59,696 bases of DNA, from assembly GCF_000313135.1 (NCBI RefSeq), contig NW_004457532.1:1064360-1124055 (forward strand), in the 5' to 3' direction. Within the stretch, counting starts at the first letter, position 1. Each line of letters begins with the position of its first letter. The notes under the pieces were generated by a model. It was not told the DNA's origin and did no database searches. It saw nothing but the letters and a program-made list of their open reading frames with translations. Below are positions 10,801-20,961 of the stretch, in pieces. The stretch is from Acanthamoeba castellanii str. Neff. Its lineage: Eukaryota > Discosea > Longamoebia > Acanthamoebidae. The position numbers and the translations under genes are program-made.

Positions 10801-11587
10801 CCGCCAGACGTCGAAGTCGTTTCCATGAGCACCTCGCAGACCACGTCGAGCACCCAGTGCGCGGGCAATATCGTCGTGGGCCTGTCGGGCACCGGCATCA
10901 GATTCTCCTACTTCATCCGACTCACCGGTGCCGCCGCCGCCGGGACCACGACGGTCGTGGCCTACGTCATCGACATGTCTACGGGCAACACCCTGGCCCA
11001 GGTGGACGTCACGGCGGGCATGCCGACCGCGGCCAACGACTCCTTTACCGAAGTGACCGCTCAAGCGTCATCGTCATCAAGCCTGGTGGCGCTCAAGTCG
11101 TATTGGCTGCCGTTCTGCTTCACCACCACCACGGTGACGACTCGCGGCTTGGCCCGGGCAGGAGAGCTCGATCGGCCTCGGAGGCGTGGCGTCCAGCGGC
11201 GGCAAGACCACTGTGGGCTTCTGCTCGGGCGGCCCACCATGCCTGGCCGCCGTCCAGGAGGGCAGCCTGGCCACTGCGATCTCGCGCACAGACACGAGCG
11301 GCGGCGGCGACAGCGACAACACGGTTGCGATTGCAGTGGGCGTGGCGGTGCCGGTGGCGCTGGTGGTGGCGGGGCTCGTGGCCGGCGTGGTGGCCTACAT
11401 CGCCTACACGCGGGCCAGGAGCCGACTGGGGCAGTTGCCGCCGGCGCGCCGGCGCAGCTCGCTGCTGAGGCAGACTCCGCTCGAGCGCGAAGTGCAGCGG
11501 TTGCACGAGAACGACATGTTCGAGCTGGAGCCCATCTCGCGGGAACAGCAGCGCAAGCTCCACAGGGAGTCGTGGATGAGCGCTTGA
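7828..11587 (+). CDS. Stalked type I surface protein 1 (signal peptide, repeat modules, Ser/Thr/Pro stalk, TM), two apparent frame breaks
   Basis: Probable plasma-membrane glycoprotein. Exons: 7828-8110, 8204-8812 and 8929-11587. The N-terminus has a signal peptide (MLVLVVVLSIFGQIAPAQG, in frame after an upstream Met). Two related modules follow; each begins LACGV..LANT, contains an aliphatic strand ending LQNYA or LQDYA, and closes with NNGDGTYTFYTTA and YWLVVSF. Then come about 470 residues of SPSASATPSSTP-type stalk, a second folded region (KPGEIFTNGPP to the mid-11.1 kb), a transmembrane helix (VAVPVALVVAGLVAGVVAYIAY) and a basic cytoplasmic tail of about 60 residues. The long frame breaks twice by one base: near 9890 in the repeat, where CATCGTCCATCGCC differs from the usual CATCGTCATCGCC by one C, and near 11150. 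Both shifts are +1, so read or assembly errors are the simplest reading. No known family recognised; adhesion or glycocalyx role is inferred. Confidence 0.75.
9350..10760 (+). repeat. Ser/Pro/Thr/Ala-coding stalk repeat
   Basis: Degenerate tandem units around GCCCAGCGCCTCA and GACGCCCAGTTCAAC, coding for SPSAS.TPSSTPSASATPSS. The second half changes to SPASPSATPSTSPSVS units. Expected to be an extended, heavily O-glycosylated stalk. The GC-rich periodic sequence also opens spurious reading frames on the other strand. Confidence 0.9.
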
Positions 11588-11672
11588 TTGTAGGTCGCAA
11601 GACCTTTGCAGCCCACTTGTGGACTTTTTCCTCCAACGTTCTTTACATGAAGATGAGGGAGGAGGGCCTCTT

Positions 11673-14350
11673 CTAGGCGTTCGTGCGGCACAAACGGCAC
11701 ACGGGAAGAGCTTGCGCGCGGGAGTGGTTGAGCACTCGAGTCTGCTTGATCACGCACTGGCCGCAGAAAATGCCGCCGCAGACTCGACAGTGGTGTCGGC
11801 GGTTGAGGAACGAGAAGCCCGTCTTGCACTCCATGCACTCTTGCACCTGATCGCATTCCAAGCCACATTCCTCATGGTGTAAGGAATGCTGTGCATGAAT
11901 GCCAAACATTTTGTTGTGGTATTGGGGGTCGAGAGAGTACCGAGTCGTCGGGCAGCCAGGCCACGAGGCCGTCGTCGGTCGTCGGCTGGCGCGAGCCGTG
12001 GTTTCGCGGGTGCTGGGGCGAGGCGGCGTACTTCTCCAGCCACTTCACCGCCGCGGCCACACCGTCCGGATCCTTGCGCAGACTGGCGGCCACCGCCTGC
12101 GCTCGCAGGGCCATCTCTGCGACACAGGCCAAGCAGGTCAAATCAACCAAACTCGTGTGGTGGTGCGTGTGCGATGGTGCGTGTGAGGTGGTGCGTGTGC
12201 TGTGGTGCGTGTGCGCCATGCGCCGCGTGGTTACCTTCACCAGAAGCGGCCAGTATTTGAGACTCGAGGTTGTCTCGTGTGAGCTTCTTCAGCGGAATGG
12301 CCAATTGCGGTCCGGCGCCCAGCGCGGCCACCTGTGGCCAACAAAAAACACCATCAATCAGCCCATTATGTCGTCGAGGAGGTCCCAGGGCAGAGAGAGA
12401 ATTGTTGCAATCGTACGCGGCTGGCCCAGAAGGGCTGGTCCATGAGCACGGGGAAGACGACGCTCGGCACGCCGGCCCTCAACGCCGCCGCCGTCGTGCC
12501 CGCGCCTCCGTGGTGAATGATCTGTGGCGATACCAAGTGGTGGGTTTGAATTAAGGTGGCGGTGGCGGTGGCGGTGGCGGCCAGCGATTAAGGTGGCGGC
12601 GTGAGTACGATGGAGCAGCGAGGGAAGAGCCATTCGTGAGGGAGGTCGGGCAGGAGACGGACGTGGGTCTGCCCGGCGAGAGCCTGGGCGACCTTGGCCT
12701 TCTCCTGCGACCAGCCCAACTGCACCACACCTCGCCGGTTGAGCTTCTTGAGAACCTCACAAAAGTCCAGCGCCAGTTCCTGGTCGGACCACAAACCAAC
12801 CTCCCATCAGCATTCCTCTGTCGTGTGGCATGAGTGTGTCATGTGCGTGTCGTGTCGTGTCGTGTCGTGTCGTGTCGTGTCGTGTCGTGTCGTGTCGTGT
12901 CGTGTCGTGTCGTGTCGTGTCGTGTCGTGTCATGTGTCGCGTCGTGTGTTGCGTACGGTTGCATTCTTGAGTGGCATGGAACCAAAGCCCATGTAGACAG
13001 GTGCGTCGCCCTCGTCAAGGAAAGACTCGAGTTCCTAAAAGATATCCACATGTCAGGGTCAGCTCCACGACCGAATTGGTCTGGCGCAGAGGAGGTCGTC
13101 CACGGTACCAGCGGAGGCTCGTATTCGCGCTTTTGTTCAGGTCCCAGTAGCCGGTCACTTCGATCAGATCAACCGGCCAGTCATGTGGGTAGGGCACCAC
13201 CTGGTTGAGAGAGCGGGGCAGAAATCTTCAACAAACGTGCGGTGGTGGTGGTGATGTGTGCGGTGATGTGATGGTGGGAGAGTGGGACCTGTTCGCTGTA
13301 AAGACAGAGCTGCGGCGCGGCATCGACCACGTAGCTCTCCTGCTTGGCGAGCCCCAGCGAGGCCCTGAACTTGTTGATGTTGCCCGAGAGGAACGACCAC
13401 AACACTGTTCCGCCCCACATTGTTTGCATTCCTCACATTCCGACCACTCACCACCACTCACCACACAACACACCACACAACACGCACGACACATTCACGA
13501 CACACGCACGACACACACGACAACGTACGTTTGAAGGTAGCCCATTGGGCAAAGGAGTTGAGGAAGCCGAGAGGCAGGGGCTTGGCCACGGCTGTGACGG
13601 GCGCCCACTCGCTGGTGGGGTAGATGGGCAGGGTGCAGGCCGCCACGACCGGCACGCGCAGCTTCTGGCCCACGGCCAGCACCTCGGAGAGGGTGGTGAT
13701 GCCGGTGAGGATGAGGTCCGGCCTGAACTGCTTGGCCGCTTCCCACACGCGGTGGTAGTTGGGCTCCGTCCATTCCTTCGTCTCCTCCAGCATCACGTTC
13801 ATCTGCTCCTGCATTCCTGTTGGGCAACTTTTGCGTGAGTGTCACTCACACCGCACACACCGCACATACCGCACACACCACATACAACCACACGCACGCA
13901 CCTCCTTCGTAGAAGGCTTTGACGAACTGGGGCGAGTTGACGATGGCGGCAGGGTTGCCGAGCAGCGGGAAGAACTCCACTTGGTGCGTGTGCTCCGCTA
14001 CGAACTCCGCGAACGCCTCGCTCGCCACGAACCCCACCACCCACCCAGCCGACTGCATAGCCTTGGCTGTACAAATAAGTCAGTTTAACTCCTTGTGTTT
14101 TAAAAATGTTCAAATAATAATAATAATAATCATTATGAGAAATAGTACTGAGGGCAACGTAGGGCTGAAGGTCGCCGCGGGTGCCGATGGTGACAATGAG
14201 GAACCGCTTCTCACTGCCATCGCCGGAAGCGCTGATGCCGGCGTCCTCCCGTTGTTCGGCCTCGTCTTCACCCCAGGGGTTGTCGCCGTAAGACCCCAGA
14301 ACCACCTTCTCTTTGCCCTTGGTGTCTCGCTCTTCAATTGGTACCTCCAT
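11673..14350 (-). CDS. UGT80-like sterol glucosyltransferase with C-terminal FYVE zinc finger
   Basis: Predicted to transfer glucose from UDP-Glc to membrane sterols or a related lipid acceptor. Eleven exons: 14350-14149, 14066-13902, 13816-13529, 13404-13289, 13200-13109, 13034-12957, 12779-12609, 12521-12417, 12331-12235, 12116-11941 and 11888-11673; about 568 residues. Landmarks: [14 protein letters not shown] (donor-fold start), [27 protein letters not shown], and the sugar-nucleotide motif [19 protein letters not shown] followed by DQPFWASRV. The last exon codes a FYVE-type finger with [18 protein letters not shown] and CRLC, which in other proteins binds PI3P on endosomes. Exon 5 has 92 nt, one short: a homopolymer at 13131-13134 seems to lack one A/T. 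With it restored the usual YEPP motif appears and phases close. An alternative upstream Met at 14431 exists. Family call strong; acceptor inferred. Confidence 0.88.
12844..12933. repeat. Pentanucleotide (CGTGT)n microsatellite in UGT intron
   Basis: About 17 uninterrupted copies of CGTGT filling most of the intron between UGT exons 6 and 7. The same CGTGT/ACACG unit recurs in many introns of this window. Confidence 0.95.
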
Positions 14351-14495
14351 CCTCTGTCTGGTTGAAACGTTCTTCAATGAGGAAACGCAACCAGACCAAA
14401 GCCAACAGTTTTTCTCAGTTGGAAAGTTCAATCGCTATTTCGCTCTCTAGACTTTTCGTTAGCCTTTCTCGCTCTGTAGCTGGCCTGTGTGGTGG

Positions 14496-15881
14496 TCAGG
14501 GAGTTTGGCCGCGGAGAACGGCGAACACGCCCAGGTGATCGGAGGGGAAGATGTCCTTGCCGGCGCCCCTGGTGCCAATGGACTCGGCGCCCACAGTCCG
14601 CACTTCCTGCACGCACCAGGTCGACGATGACGACGATGAAGACGATGACGATGACGATGATGTCGACCGATAGAGGATTCGGTCATATCGGCTGGGTCGT
14701 GATCGCGGTCTGGGGTAGTTGATGCCGATGGTGTGGCCCGGCTCGTCGGGTCGCAGAGCGTTCCATGTGTCCACGTAGTCCTTGCTCACTCCCTGTTTGG
14801 GGCCAAACAAGAGGAGGTGAGCTGAGAAACGAAGAGCACTGGAGACTGGAAAGCACCTCTTCTTCTCCTTTGGCGCCGGCTGGGAAGTTGAAGTCGCCGG
14901 TGATGATGCGCAACTCGACTTGGTCGTCATCATCGCGGTCGTCCAAGAGGCGAAACATCTTGGCCAGCTGGGCTTTGCGCAGAGGCGGGCTGAAGCCATC
15001 AAAGTCTCGGCTCTCCAGGTGCGCTGTGCACACACGCACCTGACACCGCAGCAGCTGTGAGTCAGGCTTGCTGCGATGCACTACACGAACGTTGAGCTGC
15101 TAAGATGGAAGGGAGTGGTCGCCGGGTGCCTTATGTCCGTCGGCGTTGATCTCAGCCAGCAGCGCATTCCGCTGCATGAGCGAATGCGTCTCGTGCAACT
15201 CGAGACGCTCGAAGGGATAGCGCGACAACATGGCCACGCCATAGGGCTCGACCGTCTTCAGTACCGTCCCATCCTGAAAGAGAGTTCCAAAGCAAAAGAA
15301 AATGTGAGGACACATGAACGCGCATAAGAGATGTGGATATGCGTCGCACGTCGGCGTCGAGCATGTGGTAGTTTTGGTTGAGCCACGGATGCCGCTTCAG
15401 AGCCAGTGCGAATTGCTGGGTGACCTCCTGAAGGCACACCACCTGCGATGGCACACGCACGCACGCACACACACACGCACACACACGCACGCACACGCAC
15501 ACGCACATAAACACGCACAAATAAACATACACACGCAACACGCACACAGTGCTACATGTGAGGCAAGACAACGGCGAAGTGTGTGTGTATATGTACTGTG
15601 GGCTGCAGGCGCTCGATGATGCTGGCCACGGCGTCGAACCGTAGTTGCCAATCGTCCAAGTCGAACCACACATTGTACGTCAACACTGAGATCGCCAACA
15701 GCCCTCCTGCGTCCGCATCGCCACCTTTAAAGCTCTTGTCAGAGAAAGAATGAGAACAAGAAGAAGAAAAAAGAAGGGAGGAACCGGATGAGGGTGCTGC
15801 TGGCTTGGGCGGGGACGAGTGGGCAAGAGGCAGGACGTGGTCAACCCTCTTGTCCAAGTAGGTGCGAAGCGGTCCCGACAT
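14496..15881 (-). CDS. Endonuclease/exonuclease/phosphatase family protein, TDP2-like
   Basis: Probable phosphodiesterase of the EEP superfamily; the arrangement resembles tyrosyl-DNA phosphodiesterase 2, which removes topoisomerase II adducts from 5' DNA ends. Exons: 15881-15597, 15442-15350, 15273-14857 and 14792-14496; about 360 residues. Motifs in order: LTYNVWF (metal site Asn), VVCLQEVT (Glu), VAMLSRYPF, TAHLESRD (His), ITGDFNFP (Asp, Asn) and PSDHLGVFAVL (Asp-His). These cover all expected EEP catalytic positions. The N-terminal 60 residues are Ser-rich and disordered, and a serine run sits before the last strand. Exon 3 contains an in-frame TAG at 15100-15102; a 30-nt GC-AG intron (15129-15100) would remove it without a frame change, but that is unusually short. 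Distinguishing TDP2 from other EEP enzymes is only moderately sure. Confidence 0.75.
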
Positions 15882-16128
15882 CTTCAGCGCAAAGGTATTA
15901 ATACCTTTAATTTATTTCTGCAAGCTTAACTCATTTCTTAATTAATTTCTTATTGTGCTGAATTATCCACCGGAGTTTTTCCAACCAGTGAACTGATAAG
16001 AGAGAGGTTCCAAAAAAGGTAGAGCCTCCAAAAGGAAAGGCTCCCAAAAAGCACACAGCAAAACATAAGCTCTCACCAGACACAAGCTAAGAAGAGGAAA
16101 CGGATCGAGGACACCTGGCGAGAGGACG

Positions 16129-19100
16129 ATGGAGGGCCAATTTTCAAGGATGGCGCTCGCGCTCTTCTACTACTCTCTTCTCTCTTTTCTCCCAGTCCTT
16201 CTTTGGTCACCCACCCACGCGCAACAAATGTCAGCAGCTAAGAGCTGTCTCGACATCGAACCAATCACAGACCGATTGATCATCACCTCCGTCGATCCAG
16301 GAGATGATACGTCAGCCAGCCTGGCATTTTTCGTCGAGGAGGAGTCTCGCATTCATCAGATCACTGTCGCCTCCTCAGGTAATCCCCCCCTCCAATCCCA
16401 TTTAGTGCTTGTTTGAAATCTCATCTTTCCTGAGTGGTAGAGCTGACAATTATACGCTGAACAGTACCCATCGATCGACTTACAATTTTGTCGCCTCACG
16501 GTCGAGAGGCCACCTTCAGCCGGGTCTCCTTCGACCACTCCACAACTGCTGCTGAGCGCAGTAGCGATAGCTTCAGATTTTCCGCTGACCTCGCTGAGGG
16601 GGTCCTTCTGGAGGTCCACACCCGCTACTCGCTGCGACCGTCGGCCGACGGAGAGCAACGCCACGACCGCCAGCTCGATCCGAACTCCGGTGCGACGGCC
16701 ATCCGCATCATCGACGTGCAAGGATGTGGCACCGACCACGCGCAGCTGCAGCTGGTGCTGCAGCAGCAGCAACCGACGACCTCGGACGGGCTGGGCGTGA
16801 CATCGACTTCTAACTCGACGCTCCACCTCGAGAGTTCAATCCAGCAGCGCTCACTCTCTAAGCGAGCCCAGTATATCCCGTGCCAGTTGCTGGGTACATC
16901 GTACGACGTTGGTGGATCGGCGGGTCTCATTAGTAGTACCGAAGGGATCACAGCCCAGAAGTTCAAAGTCATGAGCGACGCTCTGCGCGTCATGTCAGTC
17001 ACCATCTCCCTGGGCAACACCGGTGGTGCGTCTGCCCTTCATCTGTTGTTTTCTTTTAGCTATTTATTCTTGGCTTTATTAATAAGAGTGAATTGTTGGC
17101 AGTGCCCCTTGGCCCGAGTCAGGTCCTATTGCTGGAGGTCTGGGACAACGAGAACGTAGGCTTCGAACGACCCTCCAGCCCCAAAGCCAACGCTCAATTC
17201 GTGATTCCCGGCGCCACCACCTCCGTGGCGTATCCGGGCGTGCCCGGCGGCAGCTACACGTTCTACCCCGTCGACTCGGCGGGCATCCGACTGGTCATAG
17301 GCAGCTACTGGCTGGTGGTCCGGACCAGCGGGTTCCCGGCCCACCACACCGCCAGCGGCCCGTTCCCCGATGAGGAGCCCGTCGTGGTGGTTTACGAATC
17401 AGTCTTGCAGCAGGAGGCGGGGGTCTGGGGACCAGTAGGCACCACTGGCACCACGCTGGTGGGGTTCAGCGGCTGCACCGTCGAACCAGGCGAAACCTGC
17501 GCGAGCGAGCTGTCGATGTTCACTCTGCCCTCCGTGAGCGGGATGATCACCGACAGCTTGCTGGCCCAGAAATTCTACACGCACAGCAACACCCGTCTAC
17601 TATCGGCCAGCATAGGCATGGGCGGATTCGGTACCGAATTGCCAACCACGCGCTACACGCACAACACACACGTCGACACACGTCACGCACAGTATTCCAC
17701 TTACACAAAGCGTCGTTCATGTTCCCAGGTGACTTGTCGTGCTGCATTTCATCGATGAGCATCTACACGCACAACGCGACCGCCGACTTACCCGGCGCTC
17801 CGCTGGGTAACAGCGCGGGCTTCAATACTATGGATCCTGTCGGGGGCGTCAGCTTCGGGTATGCCCAAGGCGGGCGCTACCGGTACCCGGCCTCCGACCC
17901 GGGCGGCATCGAACTGGCGCCCTATACCCAGTATTGGCTCGTCCAACAAATCTCGGCTGTTGCCCTGCTCACCGTCAACAGGTACGACACCCAGCCGGAG
18001 GTGGGTTCGTTCGAAGTGCTGGGGAGCGTGGCCAAGCACTACCCGGAGGGGTGGAGCTCGCATAACCGAAAAGCACTCGTGGGCTTCGAGACCTGCGCCT
18101 ACACGCCGTCGCCGTCGCCGTCCGCCTCGCACAGCCCGAGCCCGTCCTCCTCACCAACCAGCACGCCATCGTCTTCCCCGTCGCCGTCCACCTCGCCCAC
18201 CAAATCGCCGTCCAACACGCCATCGCCTTCCCCGTCGCCGACCACCTCGCCTACTAACTCGCCGACCAACACACCATCGCCTACCAACTCGCCGTCCACC
18301 TCGCCCACCAACTCGCCGTCCAACACGCCATCGCCGACCACCTCGCCGACCACCTCGCCGACCACCTCGCCCACCATCTCGCCCACCACCTCGCCGACCA
18401 CCTCGCCCACCACCTCGCCCACCACCTCGCCCACCACCTCGCCCACCACCTCGCCCACCACCTCGCCGTCCACCTCGCCCACCAAATCGCCGTCCAACAC
18501 GCCATCGCCTTCCCCGTCGCCGACCACCTCGCCTACTAACTCGCCGACCAACACACCATCGCNNNNNNNNNNNNCCGTCCACCTCGCCCATCAACTCGCC
18601 GTCCAACACGCCATCGCCGACCACCTCGCCGACCACCTCGCCCACCACCTCTCCGACCACCTCGCCAACCACCTCGCCCACCACCTCGCCCACCACCTCG
18701 CCCACCACCTCGCCGACTACCTCGCCCACCACCTCGCCCTCCACCTCGCCGACCACCTCGCCCTCCACCTCGCCCACCAACTCGCCGACCACCTCGCCGT
18801 CCACCTCCCCCACCAACTCGCCATCCGTCTCACCGTCCAGCTCGCCGCCACCTCGCCGACCAACTCGCCCACCAACTCACCATCCACCTCGCCCTCCACC
18901 TCGCCGTCCACCTCGCCCACCAACTCGCCATCCGTCTCACCGTCCAGCTCGCCGACCAACTCGCCCACCAACTCACCATCTACCTCGCCCTCCACCTCGC
19001 CGTCCACCTCGCCCACCAACTCGCCATCCGTCTCACCGTCCAGCTCGCCGACCAGGTCGCCCACCAACTCGCCCACCAACTCACCATCCGTCTCACCGTC

Positions 19101-20747
19101 CAGCTCGCCGACCAACTCGCCCACCAACTCGCCATCCGTCTCACCGTCCAGCTCGCCGTCCAACTCGCCATCCACTTCTCCGACCACCTCGCCTACCAAC
19201 TCGCCGACCAGGTCGCCGACCAACTCGCCTACCAACTCCCCGTCCAACTCCCCGTCCACCTCACCGTCCACCTCTCTGGGATCTTCCAAGACGCCCACCA
19301 ACACGCCCACATCGACCCCGTCGAATTCGCCCAGCCGCTCGGCTACACCGTCCCCCACCAGCACGCCGAGCAACTCGCAGTCGCCGTCGCCCAGCCCGTC
19401 GCCATCGCCCGCGCCCGAGACGTCGGCCATTCCGGACCTCCAAGCCCAGATAAACGCCACCCAGCCCTCCTTCTCCCTCTTCGCGCCGCTGCCCTCGCCC
19501 ACCGCGGGCAACGGGACGACCGGGGGCAACGACACCACGAGCGGAGGTTTGTTCTGTTTCACTTTCTTTTTCATGCATTCGTTTGTGTCGTTGTCGTTCT
19601 CTGCGCTAACGTTTATGTGTTGCGTTTTTGAGAAGACGCGCCCGCCTTGGGTGTGTCCGCGACTTTCCAAGAGATTCGAATGGGGTCCGACGCGCCGCCC
19701 CTGGTCATCACCGGTTCGCCCACCTGGATATATATATATATATATCAATATATATTCTCTCTAACTAAGACTTTCTTATGGGATATACCATAAATTGTGC
19801 CCGCAGAGTACACCGTGGTGGCCAAGACGCTTCCGGCCGACGATCCGGCAGACCCGCCCGTGCAGGTCGTAAGCTACACCGCCACCACCGAGGACAACCA
19901 GACCATCACCCAGGAGCTGGCCATGTTCTCGGGCGCCGCGAGCGCCGAGTTCGCTTCGGTCCCGTTCCGCATCGAGCCCGGCACGCTCAAGTTCACCGTC
20001 GCCATCAGCAACGCCGAGCAGACACGGCCGAGCGGCACGGCCAGCCAGCCGATCACCATGCAGTACGGGATCTCGGCGTTGATCATCGCTCCGCCGTCGG
20101 CCAACGGCAGCGCGGCCGCCTCCACCGCCACGGCCGACAAGTCGACGCCGTTGATTGTGGTCCCGCGCTACCCGCACGCCCTGGCGACCACCTACTACCT
20201 GCCGCTGCTGGTCACCACCGAGTCTCTCGGCTCGGCGGGAGCAGCCCAGCCCAAGCGGATGGTGGCCAAGGTCGAAGTGTTTGACGTGGCCCAGGTCGAC
20301 GGCACGCTTCAGGCCATCAATCACAGCGTCGCCGTGGACGAGGCCAGCAGTGGCGTCTACATGCTCACGCTCGTTTTCCCGCCCATGAACAGCTCGCTGT
20401 TCTACGATCCGACCATCGGCCTGGGCCTACTTCTGGGCGGGGCCAAGAGCGACGGCACGGGGTCATCCAGCGGTGGCGGCGGCGACAATATGCTGCTCAT
20501 GATGGGGATGGCCGTGGGCCTGCCGCTCGCTTGCGTCGTGCTGACCACGGTCGCGGTGACCACCATCCTCTACAAGCGCAGGAAGCGGCGACAATCGGCC
20601 GCCCTGCGACAGGACCGGCTGGCCAACCTCGACAAGGACGACGAAGATGTCATCCCTTCCGGACCCGAACACCGCCCCGCCTACTTTTCGCGGTTCTCGG
20701 TGGCCGACATGCAGCAGAACTCGCTCTGGGACGGGCACAGTTTGTGA
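16129..20747 (+). CDS. Stalked type I surface protein 2 (signal peptide, repeat modules, Ser/Thr/Pro/Asn stalk, TM)
   Basis: Second large surface protein, built like the gene at 7.8 kb. Exons: 16129-16378, 16465-17022, 17103-17630, 17729-19546, 19636-19713 and 19807-20747. A signal peptide (LFYYSLLSFLPVLLW) leads into modules in which each strand ending ISLGNTG or IGMGGFG is followed by a phase-1 intron, then a segment with GGSYTFYP or GGRYRYPA and YWLV. A stalk of SPTTSPTNSPSNTP units covers about 430 codons and holds an assembly gap. After a small exon (19636-19713) comes a folded region of about 230 residues, a transmembrane helix (LLMMGMAVGLPLACVVLTTV) and a cytoplasmic tail starting YKRRKRR. 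Frames shift at the gap and shift back near 18848, so the stalk length is unreliable. Family unknown; cell-surface role inferred from topology. Confidence 0.78.
18100..19420 (+). repeat. Ser/Pro/Thr/Asn-coding stalk repeat
   Basis: Tandem CACCTCGCCGAC or CACCAACTCGCC units coding TSPTTSPTNSP, later NSPSVSPSSSPT. Higher-order blocks of about 90-110 nt recur between 18850 and 19150. The high identity explains the assembly gap inside it. Confidence 0.92.
18563..18574. other. Assembly gap (12 N)
   Basis: Twelve Ns inside the SPT repeat. The coding frame before the gap differs from the frame after it, so the true length is not 12 or an indel lies nearby. Repeat copies may be missing. Confidence 0.99.
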
Positions 20748-20961
20748 AGAAAAGAAAAACAACGGAGGCAAAGAGCGGCTCTACGTTTTCTCAAGTGGAG
20801 CGTGTGTGTTTACGTTTTAGAGGAGGCTATGTAACATGTAATTAAGTATATATTATCAACTTGTGCGTGCAACCTGAATTGCAAATAGAGGGAAAAGTTC
20901 AACTTTAATGTGACGTGTATCCGCTGCGGATGTTTGGCTGAATGCATTGAGCTGGGTGGCC

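Noticed and set aside
9209..10898. Long acidic reading frames on the minus strand (241 and 360 codons)
   Set aside because: They are antisense to the SPT repeat; periodic GC-rich codons open all frames. The plus-strand frame has signal peptide and TM continuity.
12844..12933. CRISPR-like or telomere-like array
   Set aside because: The unit is only 5 bp with no spacers, lies inside an intron, and similar units occur in many introns.
15314..15669. Cys- or His-rich frames around 15.3-15.7 kb
   Set aside because: They are translations of the CA/TG microsatellite intron of the TDP2-like gene.
18717..19748. 343-codon minus-strand frame of GEVDGEL-type repeats
   Set aside because: Antisense shadow of the SPT stalk of surface protein 2.
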